A stretch of DNA of 64,000 nt from an uncultured Prevotella sp. Its GTDB lineage: Bacteria; Bacteroidota; Bacteroidia; Bacteroidales; Bacteroidaceae. Positions 32,973 through 42,466 of the stretch are shown piece by piece. How positions within the stretch are numbered: the first letter of the stretch is position 1; each line of letters begins with the position of its first letter. Both the position numbers and the translations under genes were made by a program. The notes below the pieces were generated by a model. That model was not told the origin of the DNA, did no database searches, and saw only the letters and a program-made list of their open reading frames with translations. The stretch covers positions 124,001 to 188,000 of the forward strand of contig OMXE01000004.1 of NCBI GenBank assembly GCA_900314935.1, given 5' to 3'.

Positions 32973-34292
32973 TTACTTTGAGTAGAGAGCCACGATGGTC
33001 TCGTACTTCTCCTGCTTACCAGAAGTCTGCTTGGGCTCACCCACTTTCTTACCATACTCGTAAGCCTGCTCAAGAGTCAGCTTGCCATCTTCGAAGTCCT
33101 TACCAACACCCTTGTCGAAGCTTGCGTAGCGAGCCTTCTTCATAGCGGGCAGCTCAGAGTTCTCGAGGATGTCAGCAGCGTTCATCAGAGCGCGTGCCAT
33201 AGCATCCATACCGCTGATGTGAGCGATGAAGAGGTCCTCGAGGTCAGTGCTGTTACGACGGATCTTAGCATCGAAGTTGGTACCGCCATTGCCCAGACCA
33301 CCATTGCGGATGATCTCGAGCATAGCCTGTGTCAGCTCGTAGTTGTCGATGGGGAACTGGTCGGTATCCCAACCGTTCTGAGCATCACCGCGGTTAGCGT
33401 CGATAGAACCGAGCATACCAGCGTCAACAGCGCAAGCCAGCTCGTGCTCGAAGGTATGACCAGCGAGTGTAGCGTGGTTCACCTCGATGTTCACCTTGAA
33501 GTCCTTGTCCAGGTTGTGGGCCTTCAGGAAACCGATAACGGTCTCTGTATCCACATCATACTGGTGCTTGCTGGGCTCCATGGGCTTCGGCTCGATGAGG
33601 AATGTACCCTTGAATCCCTTAGCGCGAGCATAGTCGCGAGCCATGGTCAGCATAGTTGCCATGTGCTCCTTCTCACGCTTCTGGTCGGTGTTCAGCAGAC
33701 TCATGTAGCCTTCACGTCCACCCCAGAATACATAGTTGGTACCACCCAGCTTGATGGTAGCGTCAATAGCGTTCTTGATCTGAACGATAGCGCGAGCTAC
33801 TACGTCGAAGTCGGGGTTGGTAGAAGCACCATTAGCATAGCGCTTGTTACCGAATACGTTTGCGGTACCCCAGAGCAGCTTGATGTTGGGGAACTGCTTC
33901 ATCTTCTCCTGAGCGTAGTCAGTGATAGCCTTCATGCGAGCCTCATACTCCTCAACGGTGTCACCCTCTTCTACGAGGTCAACATCGTGGAAGCAGAAGT
34001 ACTCGATACCCAGTTTATCCATGATCTCGAAGCCAGCATCCATCTTATCCTTAGCGCGCTGAACAGCGTCACCTGCCTTGTCCCACTCATAAGAACGGGT
34101 CTGACCACCGAACTGGTCTGCAGAAGCGCCACCCAGTGTGTGCCACCAAGCCATTGCGAACTTCAGCCAATCCTTCATCTTCTTTCCCATCACGACCTTC
34201 TCAGGCTCGTAGTAGTGGAAAGCCATTACATTCTTACTGTCCTTTCCTTCGAAAGGAATCTTACCGGTAAACGGAAAATACTCTTTTGCCAT
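32973..34292 (-). CDS. xylA: Xylose isomerase
   Basis: A 439-residue class II xylose isomerase that converts D-xylose to D-xylulose with two divalent metals. Seen: FCFHDVDLV (His and Asp near residue 101), the VFWGGREGYMSLLNTD segment, FLIEPKPMEPSKHQYD, the metal ligands in NIEVNHATLAGHTFEHELA, and GSIDANRGDAQNGWDTDQFP. Length is typical of class II enzymes. It is 62 bp downstream of xylB, opposite to the common order xylA-xylB. No xylose transporter gene lies in the cluster. Confidence 0.97.
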   Translation of the reverse strand: MAKEYFPFTGKIPFEGKDSKNVMAFHYYEPEKVVMGKKMKDWLKFAMAWWHTLGGASADQFGGQTRSYEWDKAGDAVQRAKDKMDAGFEIMDKLGIEYFCFHDVDLVEEGDTVEEYEARMKAITDYAQEKMKQFPNIKLLWGTANVFGNKRYANGASTNPDFDVVARAIVQIKNAIDATIKLGGTNYVFWGGREGYMSLLNTDQKREKEHMATMLTMARDYARAKGFKGTFLIEPKPMEPSKHQYDVDTETVIGFLKAHNLDKDFKVNIEVNHATLAGHTFEHELACAVDAGMLGSIDANRGDAQNGWDTDQFPIDNYELTQAMLEIIRNGGLGNGGTNFDAKIRRNSTDLEDLFIAHISGMDAMARALMNAADILENSELPAMKKARYASFDKGVGKDFEDGKLTLEQAYEYGKKVGEPKQTSGKQEKYETIVALYSK

Positions 34293-34354
34293 AAGTTTAA
34301 ATGATTAAATTGAATAATGAATTTATTATTTCTAAGTGATTACTTGTTTATTTC

Positions 34355-35845
34355 TTAGATCTTTGCCAACTGCTCTTTCCAAGCCGTGTAGGCAGCGAGA
34401 TACTGAGAGCGCTTGCTATCATCCGGTTCGATAACAGCCAGTTTCTTCAAGGTGGCGAAGGCCTCGTCATGGTCTTTGTAGATACCACAACCCATACCAG
34501 CACCCTTAGCAGCACCCACACTACCGTCAGTCTCGTACAACTCGATCGTAGCACCGCTCACACCTGCCAGCGTATTGCGGAAGATCTCGCTGAGGAACAT
34601 ATTGGCCTTTCCTGCATGGATCTTGCGGATGTCCATACCCATCTGCTGCATGATCTCCATACCGTAGCAGAAACTGAATACGATACCCTCCTGAGCAGCT
34701 CTCATGAGATGAGCCTTGGAGTGTTTGTTGAAGTTCACGCCATGGATAGAGCATCCCACCTCACGGTTCTCAAGAACACGCTCAGCACCATTGCCGAACG
34801 GGATGATAGACACGCCCTCGCTACCGATGGGGATATTAGCCATCATGTCGTTCATCTCAGCATAGGAGATTCCCTCTGGAGCTACGTTACGACGGATCCA
34901 GGCATTGAGGATACCCGTACCATTGATGCAGAGCAGCACACCCAGACGATCGAGATCGGTGGTGTAGTTCACATGTGCGAAGGTATTCACACGACTCTTC
35001 TTGTCGTAGTTAGCCTCGCCCAGCACACCATATACCACACCTGACGTACCAGCGGTAGAAGCAATCTCACCCGGATTGAACACGTTCAGTGACAAAGCGT
35101 TGTTCGGCTGGTCGCCACCACGGTAAGAGATCGGTGTACCCTCTTGCAGACCCAGCTCTTCGGCAGCCTGCTTGCTGACCGTACTCTGAATACTGAAGGT
35201 AGGAACGATATCAGCAACCAGTTTCTCGTCGAATCCATAGTAGTCGAACAGGAACTTAGCAGGAGCCTTCTCCTTGAAGTCCCACATCATACCCTCAGAC
35301 AGTCCGCTGATGGTGGTATTCACTGTTCCACTTAACTTCATGGCAAGGTAATCGCCAGGCAACATGATCTTGTCGATCTTTGCAAACAGTTCAGGCTCAT
35401 TCTCCTTCACCCAAGCCAGCTTAGCGGCAGTGAAGTTACCCGGTGAGTTCAGCAGATGACCCAGACACTTGTCGGCACCCAGTTCGTTGAAAGCCTTCTC
35501 GCCATAGGGGACAGCACGTGAGTCACACCAGATAATACTCGGGCGGAGCACCTTCTGAGCCTTGTCAACGCATACCAAGCCGTGCATCTGGTAAGAAATA
35601 CCGATGGCCTTGATCTCCTCGGCCTTGGCACCTGCTTCCGCCTTGATCTTCTGGAAAGCAAGCTTAGCGTTTGTCCACCACATCTCCGGATCCTGTTCTG
35701 CCCAACCTGCTTTCACAGCCATGATGGGAGCTTCTGTCTCAGGAAAGAAAGCAGTTGCTGCACATACACCTGTATCTGCATCAACCAATGATGCCTTGAC
35801 AGACGAGCTGCCGACATCAAAACCTAATAAATACCTTTTTGCCAT
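34355..35845 (-). CDS. xylB: Xylulokinase
   Basis: A 496-residue FGGY kinase that phosphorylates D-xylulose to xylulose-5-phosphate, which enters the pentose phosphate pathway. N-terminal ATPase motif LLGFDVGSSSVKASLVD, then GISYQMHGLVCVD and IIWCDSRA, and the C-terminal segment GISYAEMNDMMANIPIGSEGVSIIPFGNGAERV. The frame opens at 35890; MAKRYLLGFDVG at 35845 matches the family start. It precedes xylA on the same strand, and the pair makes the xylose pathway. Confidence 0.94.
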   Translation of the reverse strand: MAKRYLLGFDVGSSSVKASLVDADTGVCAATAFFPETEAPIMAVKAGWAEQDPEMWWTNAKLAFQKIKAEAGAKAEEIKAIGISYQMHGLVCVDKAQKVLRPSIIWCDSRAVPYGEKAFNELGADKCLGHLLNSPGNFTAAKLAWVKENEPELFAKIDKIMLPGDYLAMKLSGTVNTTISGLSEGMMWDFKEKAPAKFLFDYYGFDEKLVADIVPTFSIQSTVSKQAAEELGLQEGTPISYRGGDQPNNALSLNVFNPGEIASTAGTSGVVYGVLGEANYDKKSRVNTFAHVNYTTDLDRLGVLLCINGTGILNAWIRRNVAPEGISYAEMNDMMANIPIGSEGVSIIPFGNGAERVLENREVGCSIHGVNFNKHSKAHLMRAAQEGIVFSFCYGMEIMQQMGMDIRKIHAGKANMFLSEIFRNTLAGVSGATIELYETDGSVGAAKGAGMGCGIYKDHDEAFATLKKLAVIEPDDSKRSQYLAAYTAWKEQLAKI

Positions 35846-35939
35846 AAATAGTTTATATAACCTTTTTAATATAATACGTTCCAATATCATTTTCCCCCAT
35901 CAAAATCATCAAAAACAATCTGAGGGGTTGTTTCCAGTC

Positions 35940-38138
35940 TTACTTCAGGTTGTCGTTGAAATAATTCACGATCTGCCTGAACAGATGGTTCCTTGTATTT
36001 CCACCATAAATACTATGATTACGGTTGGTATACACGTTCATCTTGAAATCCTTATCGGCCTGTATCAGCGCCTCGGTATATTCAAACGTGTTCTGCGGAT
36101 GAACATTATCGTCAGCCAGTCCGTGACAGATCAGTAATGCACCATGCAGATTCGGAGCCCAGTTGATGGGATTCACATCATAGCCTTGTGCATTCTCCTG
36201 CGGGGTACGCATAAAGCGTTCCGTATAGATCGTATCATAGAAACGCCAGTCGGTGGGTGGTGCCACGGCAACGCCAGCCTTGAACACTCCCCTGCCCTCG
36301 CTCATACTCATCAGCGTGCAGAAGCCACCATAGCTCCATCCCCAAATACCGATGTTTTCTTTATCGACATAAGAAAGCAAGCCCAGATAAAGAGCGGTTT
36401 CAACTTGATCCTTTGCCTCCTTTTCGCCCAATCGCAGATAGGTGCATTTCTCGAAGTCGGCCCCACGGCCACCAGTACCTCTACCATCCACGCATACTAC
36501 AATATAGCCCAGTTCCGTCAGATAGTTGTCGAACATCGCCCCACTGCCCATGGAGCCGATGGTCCAGCTGTTCTTCACCTGCTGACTACCCGGTCCGCTA
36601 TACTGCCACATAATGACGGGATATTTCTTGGAGGCATTGAAGTTCACCGGTTTGATCATGACACCATTCAGTTTCACCCCCTCAGAAGTGGTGAACGTGA
36701 AGAACTCCTTCTTGGGCAGCTGTAAAGAAGAGAGACGTTCCTTCAAACGACCGTTATCCATCAGTGTTGACAAGGTCTTGCCCTCTGCTGAGCATGTAGT
36801 ATATATATAAGGTGTCTCTGCATCACTGAACTGATTCACGAAATAACGGAATCCATTACTGAACATCGCATGGTTCCATCCCTTACGTGAACTCAGCTTC
36901 TGCGTCTTACCGTTCTTCAATGCCACATAGATCTCACGGTTCAAGGCATCTTCGCCTGCAGCCTGATAGTAGGTGTTCCCTGTTTTCTCATCATAACCAT
37001 ACACCTCGCTCACTTCACCCTTCACATCCGTTACCTTCCTGAGGAACTGACCGTTCTTGTTGTACAGATACAACTGCATGGAGCCATCACGGTCGCTGGG
37101 TAGCAGGATGTTGTTCGAAGTGAACAGGATATTCTCCATGGCCTCCTCCTTCACATACTTATCCACCTTCTCCTGAATCAGCAACTTGGCCACTGTACTA
37201 CGGGGATTCACGGCATAGATGTTCAGCTCGTCCTGATGACGGTTCATGGTATAGACAATCATCCTTTCAGCATCGTCAGTTGCCTTGAGACGAGGAATAT
37301 ACCCATCCTTATCTAAAGGCACCTGTAAGGTACGAGTCTGGCGACTCTGGATATCAAAGCTATGCACGCTAACGGTTGAGTTCACCTCACCAGCCTTGGG
37401 ATACTTATAAACATAGAAGCCAGGATAGGTGGCATTGTCATGTATCTCGGGACGCATACCTTTGTACATCTGCAGACTATACTGCGGGACCTTACTCTCA
37501 TCGAAGCGCACCCAGCAAAGCATGGTACCATCGGCATTGAACGCAAGCGCGCTGTTGAAACCGAACTCCTCCTCATACACCCAGTCGGGAATACCGTTGA
37601 TGATCTCGTTCTTTACTCCATCCTTGGTTACCTGACTCTCTGCATTGTCATACAAAAGTTTTACGAGGAAGATGTTATTGTCGCGGACGAACGCCACCTG
37701 CTGACCGTCGTTGCTCCACACGGGAACCTGCTGAGGACCGTAGTCGGAGAGTTTCTCCAAGAGTCGGGTTTCAATATTGTAAATGTAATATACTGCGGTA
37801 AACGAATGACGGTAGATTCGCTTTGTCTGTGTCTGAATCAGCATCTTCTTTCCATCAGGACTCAGGATATAATCATCATAGTTGTCTAACTGTATTTTCT
37901 TGGTGTTTGCCAAATCGAAGAGCACACCAGTCTGCTTACCCGTCTTGTAAGCATAGCTTACCACCTGCTTTCCGTCTTCACTGATCTGTGCATAGTTCTC
38001 CCCATCAGGTAAGGGTGTTACCGTACGCAAAGCACTGGCCGAGTACATACCCCGGTTGATGTCTTTGATATCTATATTTTGTGCCTTTGTGGTAACAGAG
38101 AGCAGCAGGATCATGATGATCCAGAGGTTTCTTTTCAT
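35940..38138 (-). CDS. Dipeptidyl peptidase IV (S9B serine peptidase)
   Basis: A 732-residue exported enzyme that removes N-terminal X-Pro or X-Ala dipeptides. Signal peptide (MKRNLWIIMILLLSVTTKAQ), then an eight-bladed beta-propeller N-part including the double Glu DWVYEEEFGF that holds the substrate N-terminus. The catalytic domain has the Ser elbow GIWGWSYGGFCTLMSM, the Asp in HGLADDNVHPQNT, and the His in NRNHSIYGG. Length is typical of Porphyromonas/Prevotella DPP IV. The frame starts at 38153; the signal peptide begins at 38138. It has its own promoter (38213-38244) and is separate from xylB. Confidence 0.95.
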   Translation of the reverse strand: MKRNLWIIMILLLSVTTKAQNIDIKDINRGMYSASALRTVTPLPDGENYAQISEDGKQVVSYAYKTGKQTGVLFDLANTKKIQLDNYDDYILSPDGKKMLIQTQTKRIYRHSFTAVYYIYNIETRLLEKLSDYGPQQVPVWSNDGQQVAFVRDNNIFLVKLLYDNAESQVTKDGVKNEIINGIPDWVYEEEFGFNSALAFNADGTMLCWVRFDESKVPQYSLQMYKGMRPEIHDNATYPGFYVYKYPKAGEVNSTVSVHSFDIQSRQTRTLQVPLDKDGYIPRLKATDDAERMIVYTMNRHQDELNIYAVNPRSTVAKLLIQEKVDKYVKEEAMENILFTSNNILLPSDRDGSMQLYLYNKNGQFLRKVTDVKGEVSEVYGYDEKTGNTYYQAAGEDALNREIYVALKNGKTQKLSSRKGWNHAMFSNGFRYFVNQFSDAETPYIYTTCSAEGKTLSTLMDNGRLKERLSSLQLPKKEFFTFTTSEGVKLNGVMIKPVNFNASKKYPVIMWQYSGPGSQQVKNSWTIGSMGSGAMFDNYLTELGYIVVCVDGRGTGGRGADFEKCTYLRLGEKEAKDQVETALYLGLLSYVDKENIGIWGWSYGGFCTLMSMSEGRGVFKAGVAVAPPTDWRFYDTIYTERFMRTPQENAQGYDVNPINWAPNLHGALLICHGLADDNVHPQNTFEYTEALIQADKDFKMNVYTNRNHSIYGGNTRNHLFRQIVNYFNDNLK

Positions 38139-38212
38139 GAATGTATTGTCCATTTTAAAGATGAGTCATATGCTTGGAGAAGGCCAATTTTTGATATAAC
38201 CCTCCAAGTATG

Positions 38213-38244
38213 CAAAGGTAATCATTTTTCTTGGAACCCACAAA
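38213..38244 (-). promoter_or_regulatory. Promoter of the DPP IV gene
   Basis: TACCTTTG (minus, 38213-38220) with TTTG at 38241-38244, exactly 20 bp spacing. Leader about 68 nt. Confidence 0.8.
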
Positions 38245-38268
38245 TGATTATCACTTTTTCACATTTTG

Positions 38269-38300
38269 TTTGGTTTTTCGCTCGGTTTGCACTACCTTTG
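38269..38300 (+). promoter_or_regulatory. Promoter of the RNA methyltransferase gene
   Basis: TTTG (38269-38272), 20 bp, TACCTTTG (38293-38300). The ATG at 38318 lies about 11 nt after the predicted start, a very short leader with no clear Shine-Dalgarno sequence. Confidence 0.78.
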
Positions 38301-38317
38301 TACCAAATTATTGAGAC

Positions 38318-39127
38318 ATGGAAAACTACTTGTCAAGTACACAAAACCCCAGGATTAAGAAACTGCTGGCGCTTCAGCAGAAATCTGCCCTAAGACGGGA
38401 GACGGGATTGTTCGTCGTTGAAGGAAGACGGGAAATCCGTCAATGCATCGATGCAGGCTACGAGATTGACACACTATACGTTCGAGCCAGAGAGTCGGAG
38501 GCGACGGCTCCCGAAGACATGTCGGCTGAAAACATCTTTTTCGTATCGCCGCATGTATATGAACGCATCGCCTACAGGGAAAGTACCGAAGGTGTCATCG
38601 CCGTGGTTCGTACAAGAAACATAACCCTGGATGAGCTGTCATTCAAAGACAATCCCTTGCTGATTGTATTGGAACGGGTGGAGAAACCGGGGAACCTGGG
38701 GGCTATCATGCGTAGTGCCGATGCGGCTGGAGCAGATGCTGTGATTGTATGTGACCCCTTAACCGACTTGCACAACCCTAATCTGATCCGTGCTTCGTTG
38801 GGCGCAGTGTTCAGCGTTTCCTGCGTGGCTTGCACCTCGGAAGAGTGTATTCGCTATCTGAAAGAGAATCATATCAGGATTCTGACAGCACAGTTACAAG
38901 ACTCCCATCTATATTACGATACAGACATGACTTGTCCGACGGCCATCGTGATGGGAACAGAATCAACAGGACTGACGACTTCCTGGAGGGAAGCAGCAGA
39001 TGCACATATCAGAATACCGATGAACGGGAAACTGGATTCGCTGAATGTATCTGTTTCAGCAGCAGTACTCCTATACGAGGCTGTTAGACAACGACTTACT
39101 TCAACTGGGTGTAGTCGGTCATTTTAA
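38318..39127 (+). CDS. TrmH/SpoU-family RNA 2'-O-methyltransferase
   Basis: A 269-residue SPOUT methyltransferase. The N-terminal substrate-binding part has NPRIKKLLALQQKSALRRETGLFVVEGRREI. The catalytic knot is complete: VLERVEKPGNLGAIMRSADAAGADAVIV (motif 1 with the RNA-contacting Arg), AIVMGTESTGLT (motif 2) and IPMNGKLDSLNVSVSAAVLLYE (motif 3). It methylates ribose of a guanosine in rRNA or tRNA with SAM; which site cannot be told. The 3' end overlaps the convergent gldB gene by 32 bp. Confidence 0.93.
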   Translation: MENYLSSTQNPRIKKLLALQQKSALRRETGLFVVEGRREIRQCIDAGYEIDTLYVRARESEATAPEDMSAENIFFVSPHVYERIAYRESTEGVIAVVRTRNITLDELSFKDNPLLIVLERVEKPGNLGAIMRSADAAGADAVIVCDPLTDLHNPNLIRASLGAVFSVSCVACTSEECIRYLKENHIRILTAQLQDSHLYYDTDMTCPTAIVMGTESTGLTTSWREAADAHIRIPMNGKLDSLNVSVSAAVLLYEAVRQRLTSTGCSRSF

Positions 39128-39902
39128 GCAGCGCCTCCACGGTAATGCCGGGATTGTTCTTCATAAAGCGGTCAACAACCTGTACGTAACGGGTATTGTA
39201 GAAACGGTGCCCCACACAATGATTGGTCACCCACATCACCTTACCCATGTGAAGGTCACGGTCAACCTGACTGCGGAGTTCGAAATCGGACAACGGATAC
39301 AGACTCAGCAAATAGAAACTGACACAGTCTGGTACAATATGATCGCGATCCATCGTTACCCGCGTCTGTTCCGGATAATACTTGGCATACAAGGGATAAT
39401 CGGCACCCAGGTATTTGTCCAACGAGATACCCACGCTCTCATCGCCTACGATGATACTCTGTCCCAAAGCACCGACCTGAGTATAGAAGCGTGGAATAGG
39501 AATACCAGGAACATCATGCCTGAGACGGGTAATGGCGTCGTTGAGCTTTTTGTTCACATCGTCGATGTTCGCATATTGAGCCTCCGCATCGCTGAGGATG
39601 GTCTGCAACGTCGAGTCTTGGTAGAAGGCGAGGAATTTCTTGTTGATGTCTGGAGAATCAATCGGTCCCAGCATGAGTACATTCTCGATCAATGCACGGG
39701 TTTCCATGGGGTAATTGGTCTCCATCTGCTGAAGGGCAGCAAAATCGGCTGTGGTGAGATACATACTCTGCAAACGGTCATAACGCTGAATCTCGATGCG
39801 CTGCTGAAGCACATCTTCATCATTCGGCTTGAGTTTCCACTCGCAGGCCGAACACAGAAAAAGCATCATGATCAGGAAGCTATATTTCCTCACTATAGTC
39901 AA
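39096..39902 (-). CDS. gldB: Gliding-motility-type lipoprotein GldB
   Basis: A 268-residue lipoprotein: signal peptide ending MMLFLCSACEWKLK. The GldB core is visible: LAFYQDSTLQTILSDAEAQYANID, the conserved VGDESVGISLDKYLGADYPLYAKYYPEQ, and WVTNHCVGHRFYNTRYVQVVDRFMKNNPG. By family GldB is an essential-for-gliding lipoprotein in Flavobacteria, and it is linked to type IX secretion or a general envelope role in non-gliding Bacteroidales. No other gld or por genes are in the window. It overlaps the convergent methyltransferase gene by 32 bp. Confidence 0.85.
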   Translation of the reverse strand: MTIVRKYSFLIMMLFLCSACEWKLKPNDEDVLQQRIEIQRYDRLQSMYLTTADFAALQQMETNYPMETRALIENVLMLGPIDSPDINKKFLAFYQDSTLQTILSDAEAQYANIDDVNKKLNDAITRLRHDVPGIPIPRFYTQVGALGQSIIVGDESVGISLDKYLGADYPLYAKYYPEQTRVTMDRDHIVPDCVSFYLLSLYPLSDFELRSQVDRDLHMGKVMWVTNHCVGHRFYNTRYVQVVDRFMKNNPGITVEALLKMTDYTQLK

Positions 39903-39992
39903 AAAAGTTAAAATTCTGGTGCAAAAGTACTAAAAAACATTTTATAATGCAAATTTTTTACTAAAATATTTTAATTAATATTTCAAAAACAC

Positions 39993-40000
39993 TAATTTTG
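39993..40000 (+). promoter_or_regulatory. -7 box before the FolK-like gene
   Basis: TAATTTTG, TAnnTTTG consensus. Predicted start near 40007 rules out ATG 40002 and supports ATG 40014. Confidence 0.6.
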
Positions 40001-40013
40001 TATGATTAGAAAG

Positions 40014-40397
40014 ATGAATAAAATACTGATTGCCATCGGATCCAACCATGAGGCAGAAAGACGAATGGATGAGGTGAGAGTCCTACTACAGGGTTTTTTC
40101 AGTGATATTGTGTTCTCTCCATCGATGCAGACTAAGGATATCAATATGGAGGGGCCCGACTATATCAACATGGTGGCCGTATTCCACACCAGTCTTAGCT
40201 ACCAACAGGTAAACTCGTTGCTCAAGAAACTGCAAACCATGTGCGGGAACAGCGAGGAAGCACGCAGTCGTCATGAAGTAGCCATGGATCTTGATATCCT
40301 GGCATTCAACGACCGCCTCTATCATCTAAACGACTGGCAAAGACCGTATATCAAACAGCTTGTTAACACGATACTGGCAGATTTCGACAATACATAA
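40014..40397 (+). CDS. Short FolK-like (HPPK family) protein
   Basis: A 127-residue protein with the start ILIAIGSNHEAERRMDEV, like the GSN motif of HPPK (6-hydroxymethyl-7,8-dihydropterin pyrophosphokinase), a PDYINMVAVF segment like the family's YxN substrate strand, and RHEVAMDLDILAFNDR with the Asp pair of the metal site. The length is shorter than usual FolK (about 150-170) and the region around the HPPK W-x-PRxLDLD motif reads RHEVAMDLD instead. It may be a degenerate or alternative pterin enzyme; no other folate genes are near. Start at 40014 from the promoter. Confidence 0.7.
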   Translation: MNKILIAIGSNHEAERRMDEVRVLLQGFFSDIVFSPSMQTKDINMEGPDYINMVAVFHTSLSYQQVNSLLKKLQTMCGNSEEARSRHEVAMDLDILAFNDRLYHLNDWQRPYIKQLVNTILADFDNT

Positions 40398-40427
40398 GAA
40401 CACTTACACCTCAATAAAAGTAATAAG

Positions 40428-41732
40428 ATGAAGATGATAAGAGCATTATTGGTCATGTTGGTATGCTGGTCGGCACCTACATGGGCACAAGAAGTTAGTG
40501 GACATAAACCTGCGTTCGACGACTTTTTCATCGACGGCACACTCCGTATCGACTATACATTCTCGGGTGATGTGAACCATCAGGAGATTTCCTTAGACAA
40601 ACTCAATAGTATTCCTCGCTGGTATGGGAAAAGATATCGTTTGGACGAGGTTCCTGTTGAAGGGAACGGACAGATCTGGGTAGCTGATCATCATACGCAC
40701 CAGATTATCTACCGGAACTCCTTCTCCACCCTCTTCCAGGAATGGCTGAGCTATGAGGAGGCCCAAACGGTCAGGCGCTCGTTTGAAAACATCTTCCTTG
40801 TTCCAATGCCGAAGGACACCGTAGATGTAACGGTTGCATTGATGAACAATCGAAGAGAGATCATGACATCGTTTACTCATACCGTTGTTCCTGCAGATAT
40901 CCTGATCAGGAAGACTGGTAACCATATGGTTACCCCGTATGAAACCCTCCAGCAAGCTACTGATACGAATCGTTGCATCCATATTGCCTTCGTGGCCGAA
41001 GGATATCAGGAAGAAGAGATGCCTGTGTTTCTCAAAGATGCTCAGGTGGCCATCGATGCGCTGTTTGCTCATGAGCCATTCAAAAGCATGCGTGACCGCT
41101 TCAATATCATCGCTGTCAAATCTCCTTCCAAGGAAAGTGGAACGAGTGAGCCATCTAAAGGAATCTGGAAAGAAACAGCCCTCCACTCACACTTCGACAC
41201 TTTCTATAGTAACAGATATCTAACAACACTGAACATCAAAGATTTACACAACGTCTTAGCAGGTACTCCTTACGAGCATATCATCGTATTGGTAAATACA
41301 AATATGTATGGTGGCGGTGGTATCCTGAACTCCTATAATCTGTCTATGACACACCATCCGCAATACCGTCCTGTGGTGGTTCATGAGTTCGGTCATAGCT
41401 TCGGCGGACTGGGTGACGAGTATGCGTATGAGCAAGAACAGATTCCTATGTATCCGCACGACGTGGAACCGTGGGAGCCCAACCTCACCACACTTACTGA
41501 TTTTCACGGGAAGTGGGAAGACATGATAGAGAAAGGTACGCCAAGACCCACGCCTTCTACTCCCGAGAACAAGGGAAAGGTGGGATTGTACGAAGGTGCA
41601 GGATACAGTCTTAAAGGTGTGTATCGAGGTATGCAGGACTGTCGTATGAGGACCAACGAGAATCCTGAGTTTTGTCCTGTCTGCAACCGTGCTTTGCAGA
41701 ATCTCATCAAATTCTATACAGATGAAGAATAA
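40428..41732 (+). CDS. M64-family metallopeptidase, secreted
   Basis: A 434-residue peptidase of the IgA-peptidase M64 family. Signal peptide (MIRALLVMLVCWSAPTWAQ), then a beta-rich N-domain typical of M64 N. The zinc site is HEFGHSFGGLGDEY near residue 320 (HExxH followed by an Asp/Glu). The late segment CRMRTNENPEFCPVCNRALQ with Cys pairs may form disulfides. It is probably exported to the periplasm or outside. Starts Met1 and Met3 are both possible. The stop overlaps the TPR gene by 11 bp. Confidence 0.9.
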   Translation: MKMIRALLVMLVCWSAPTWAQEVSGHKPAFDDFFIDGTLRIDYTFSGDVNHQEISLDKLNSIPRWYGKRYRLDEVPVEGNGQIWVADHHTHQIIYRNSFSTLFQEWLSYEEAQTVRRSFENIFLVPMPKDTVDVTVALMNNRREIMTSFTHTVVPADILIRKTGNHMVTPYETLQQATDTNRCIHIAFVAEGYQEEEMPVFLKDAQVAIDALFAHEPFKSMRDRFNIIAVKSPSKESGTSEPSKGIWKETALHSHFDTFYSNRYLTTLNIKDLHNVLAGTPYEHIIVLVNTNMYGGGGILNSYNLSMTHHPQYRPVVVHEFGHSFGGLGDEYAYEQEQIPMYPHDVEPWEPNLTTLTDFHGKWEDMIEKGTPRPTPSTPENKGKVGLYEGAGYSLKGVYRGMQDCRMRTNENPEFCPVCNRALQNLIKFYTDEE

Positions 41733-42360
41733 CCGTCAGTACAAAGGATTATTGAGATGGTTCATGGCAACCTTGTTATTGCTGCCGGTTTTTGCCCTTC
41801 CTGTTGCAGCCCAGAAAAACAAGTCGCCTGATACAGAAAAGCTTGGTAAGGCACTGGATTATTTCACCAGCGGAATGTATCATGAGTCGTTACTCCTGTT
41901 CACGGCACTTGACAAGGAGTATACGCTGAATGCAAGGTTTCATGCTTTTATGGGACTCTGCTACTATTACGAATGGGATTATCAACATGCATGTACTTAT
42001 CTCGATGAGGCCATTCCTAAGATAGAATCGCTGGCGCCACATGAGCGGAGCATCTACTATTTCGCCAATGCTGAGAGTCATTTCAATCTCGAACAATATG
42101 CCGAGGCCATTCCCTTTTATGAACAGCACATCATGGTTTGCTATCCCAATGAGAAAGCCGACTCTTTCTATCGCATCGGCTTCTGTTACATGTTCCATGA
42201 GGAATGGGCAAATGCATGTGAGAACTTCGAGTCGGCCCTCTCCTACTACACCCAGCATCCTGAAGTAAAAAGCGCACGGTCGCGAATCGCACAGCTAAAG
42301 ACCATGATTGAAGGATGTCGTGAAAAGCTTCAAGAACCACAAGATTCCTTACATATATAA
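41722..42360 (+). CDS. Secreted TPR protein
   Basis: A 212-residue exported protein: signal peptide (LLRWFMATLLLLPVFALPVAAQ) and several tetratricopeptide-like helix pairs (LGKALDYFTSGMYHESLLLFTALDKEY, ACTYLDEAIPKIESL, SHFNLEQYAEAIPFYEQHIM, CYMFHEEWANACENFESALSYY). TPR arrays scaffold protein contacts; the partner is unknown. It starts 8 bp before the M64 stop, so it is translationally coupled to that peptidase and may act with it. The frame opens at 41689; ATG 41722 is preferred from the signal peptide. Confidence 0.8.
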   Translation: MKNNRQYKGLLRWFMATLLLLPVFALPVAAQKNKSPDTEKLGKALDYFTSGMYHESLLLFTALDKEYTLNARFHAFMGLCYYYEWDYQHACTYLDEAIPKIESLAPHERSIYYFANAESHFNLEQYAEAIPFYEQHIMVCYPNEKADSFYRIGFCYMFHEEWANACENFESALSYYTQHPEVKSARSRIAQLKTMIEGCREKLQEPQDSLHI

Positions 42361-42373
42361 ATAAAGGTGAAGA

Positions 42374-42405
42374 TTTGGTGGATTCAGAAATTCTTTATAC
42401 CTTTG
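42374..42405 (+). promoter_or_regulatory. Promoter of valS
   Basis: TTTG (42374-42377), 20 bp, TACCTTTG (42398-42405). Leader about 55 nt. Confidence 0.82.
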
Positions 42406-42466
42406 CACCATTGTTTCCTAAAGGACAATATGGTTATTTGCAAACAGATAAAAAAGATAAAGACAA

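Noticed and set aside
33219..34304. 361-residue open frame on the plus strand
   Set aside because: Antisense to xylA, whose motifs are complete.
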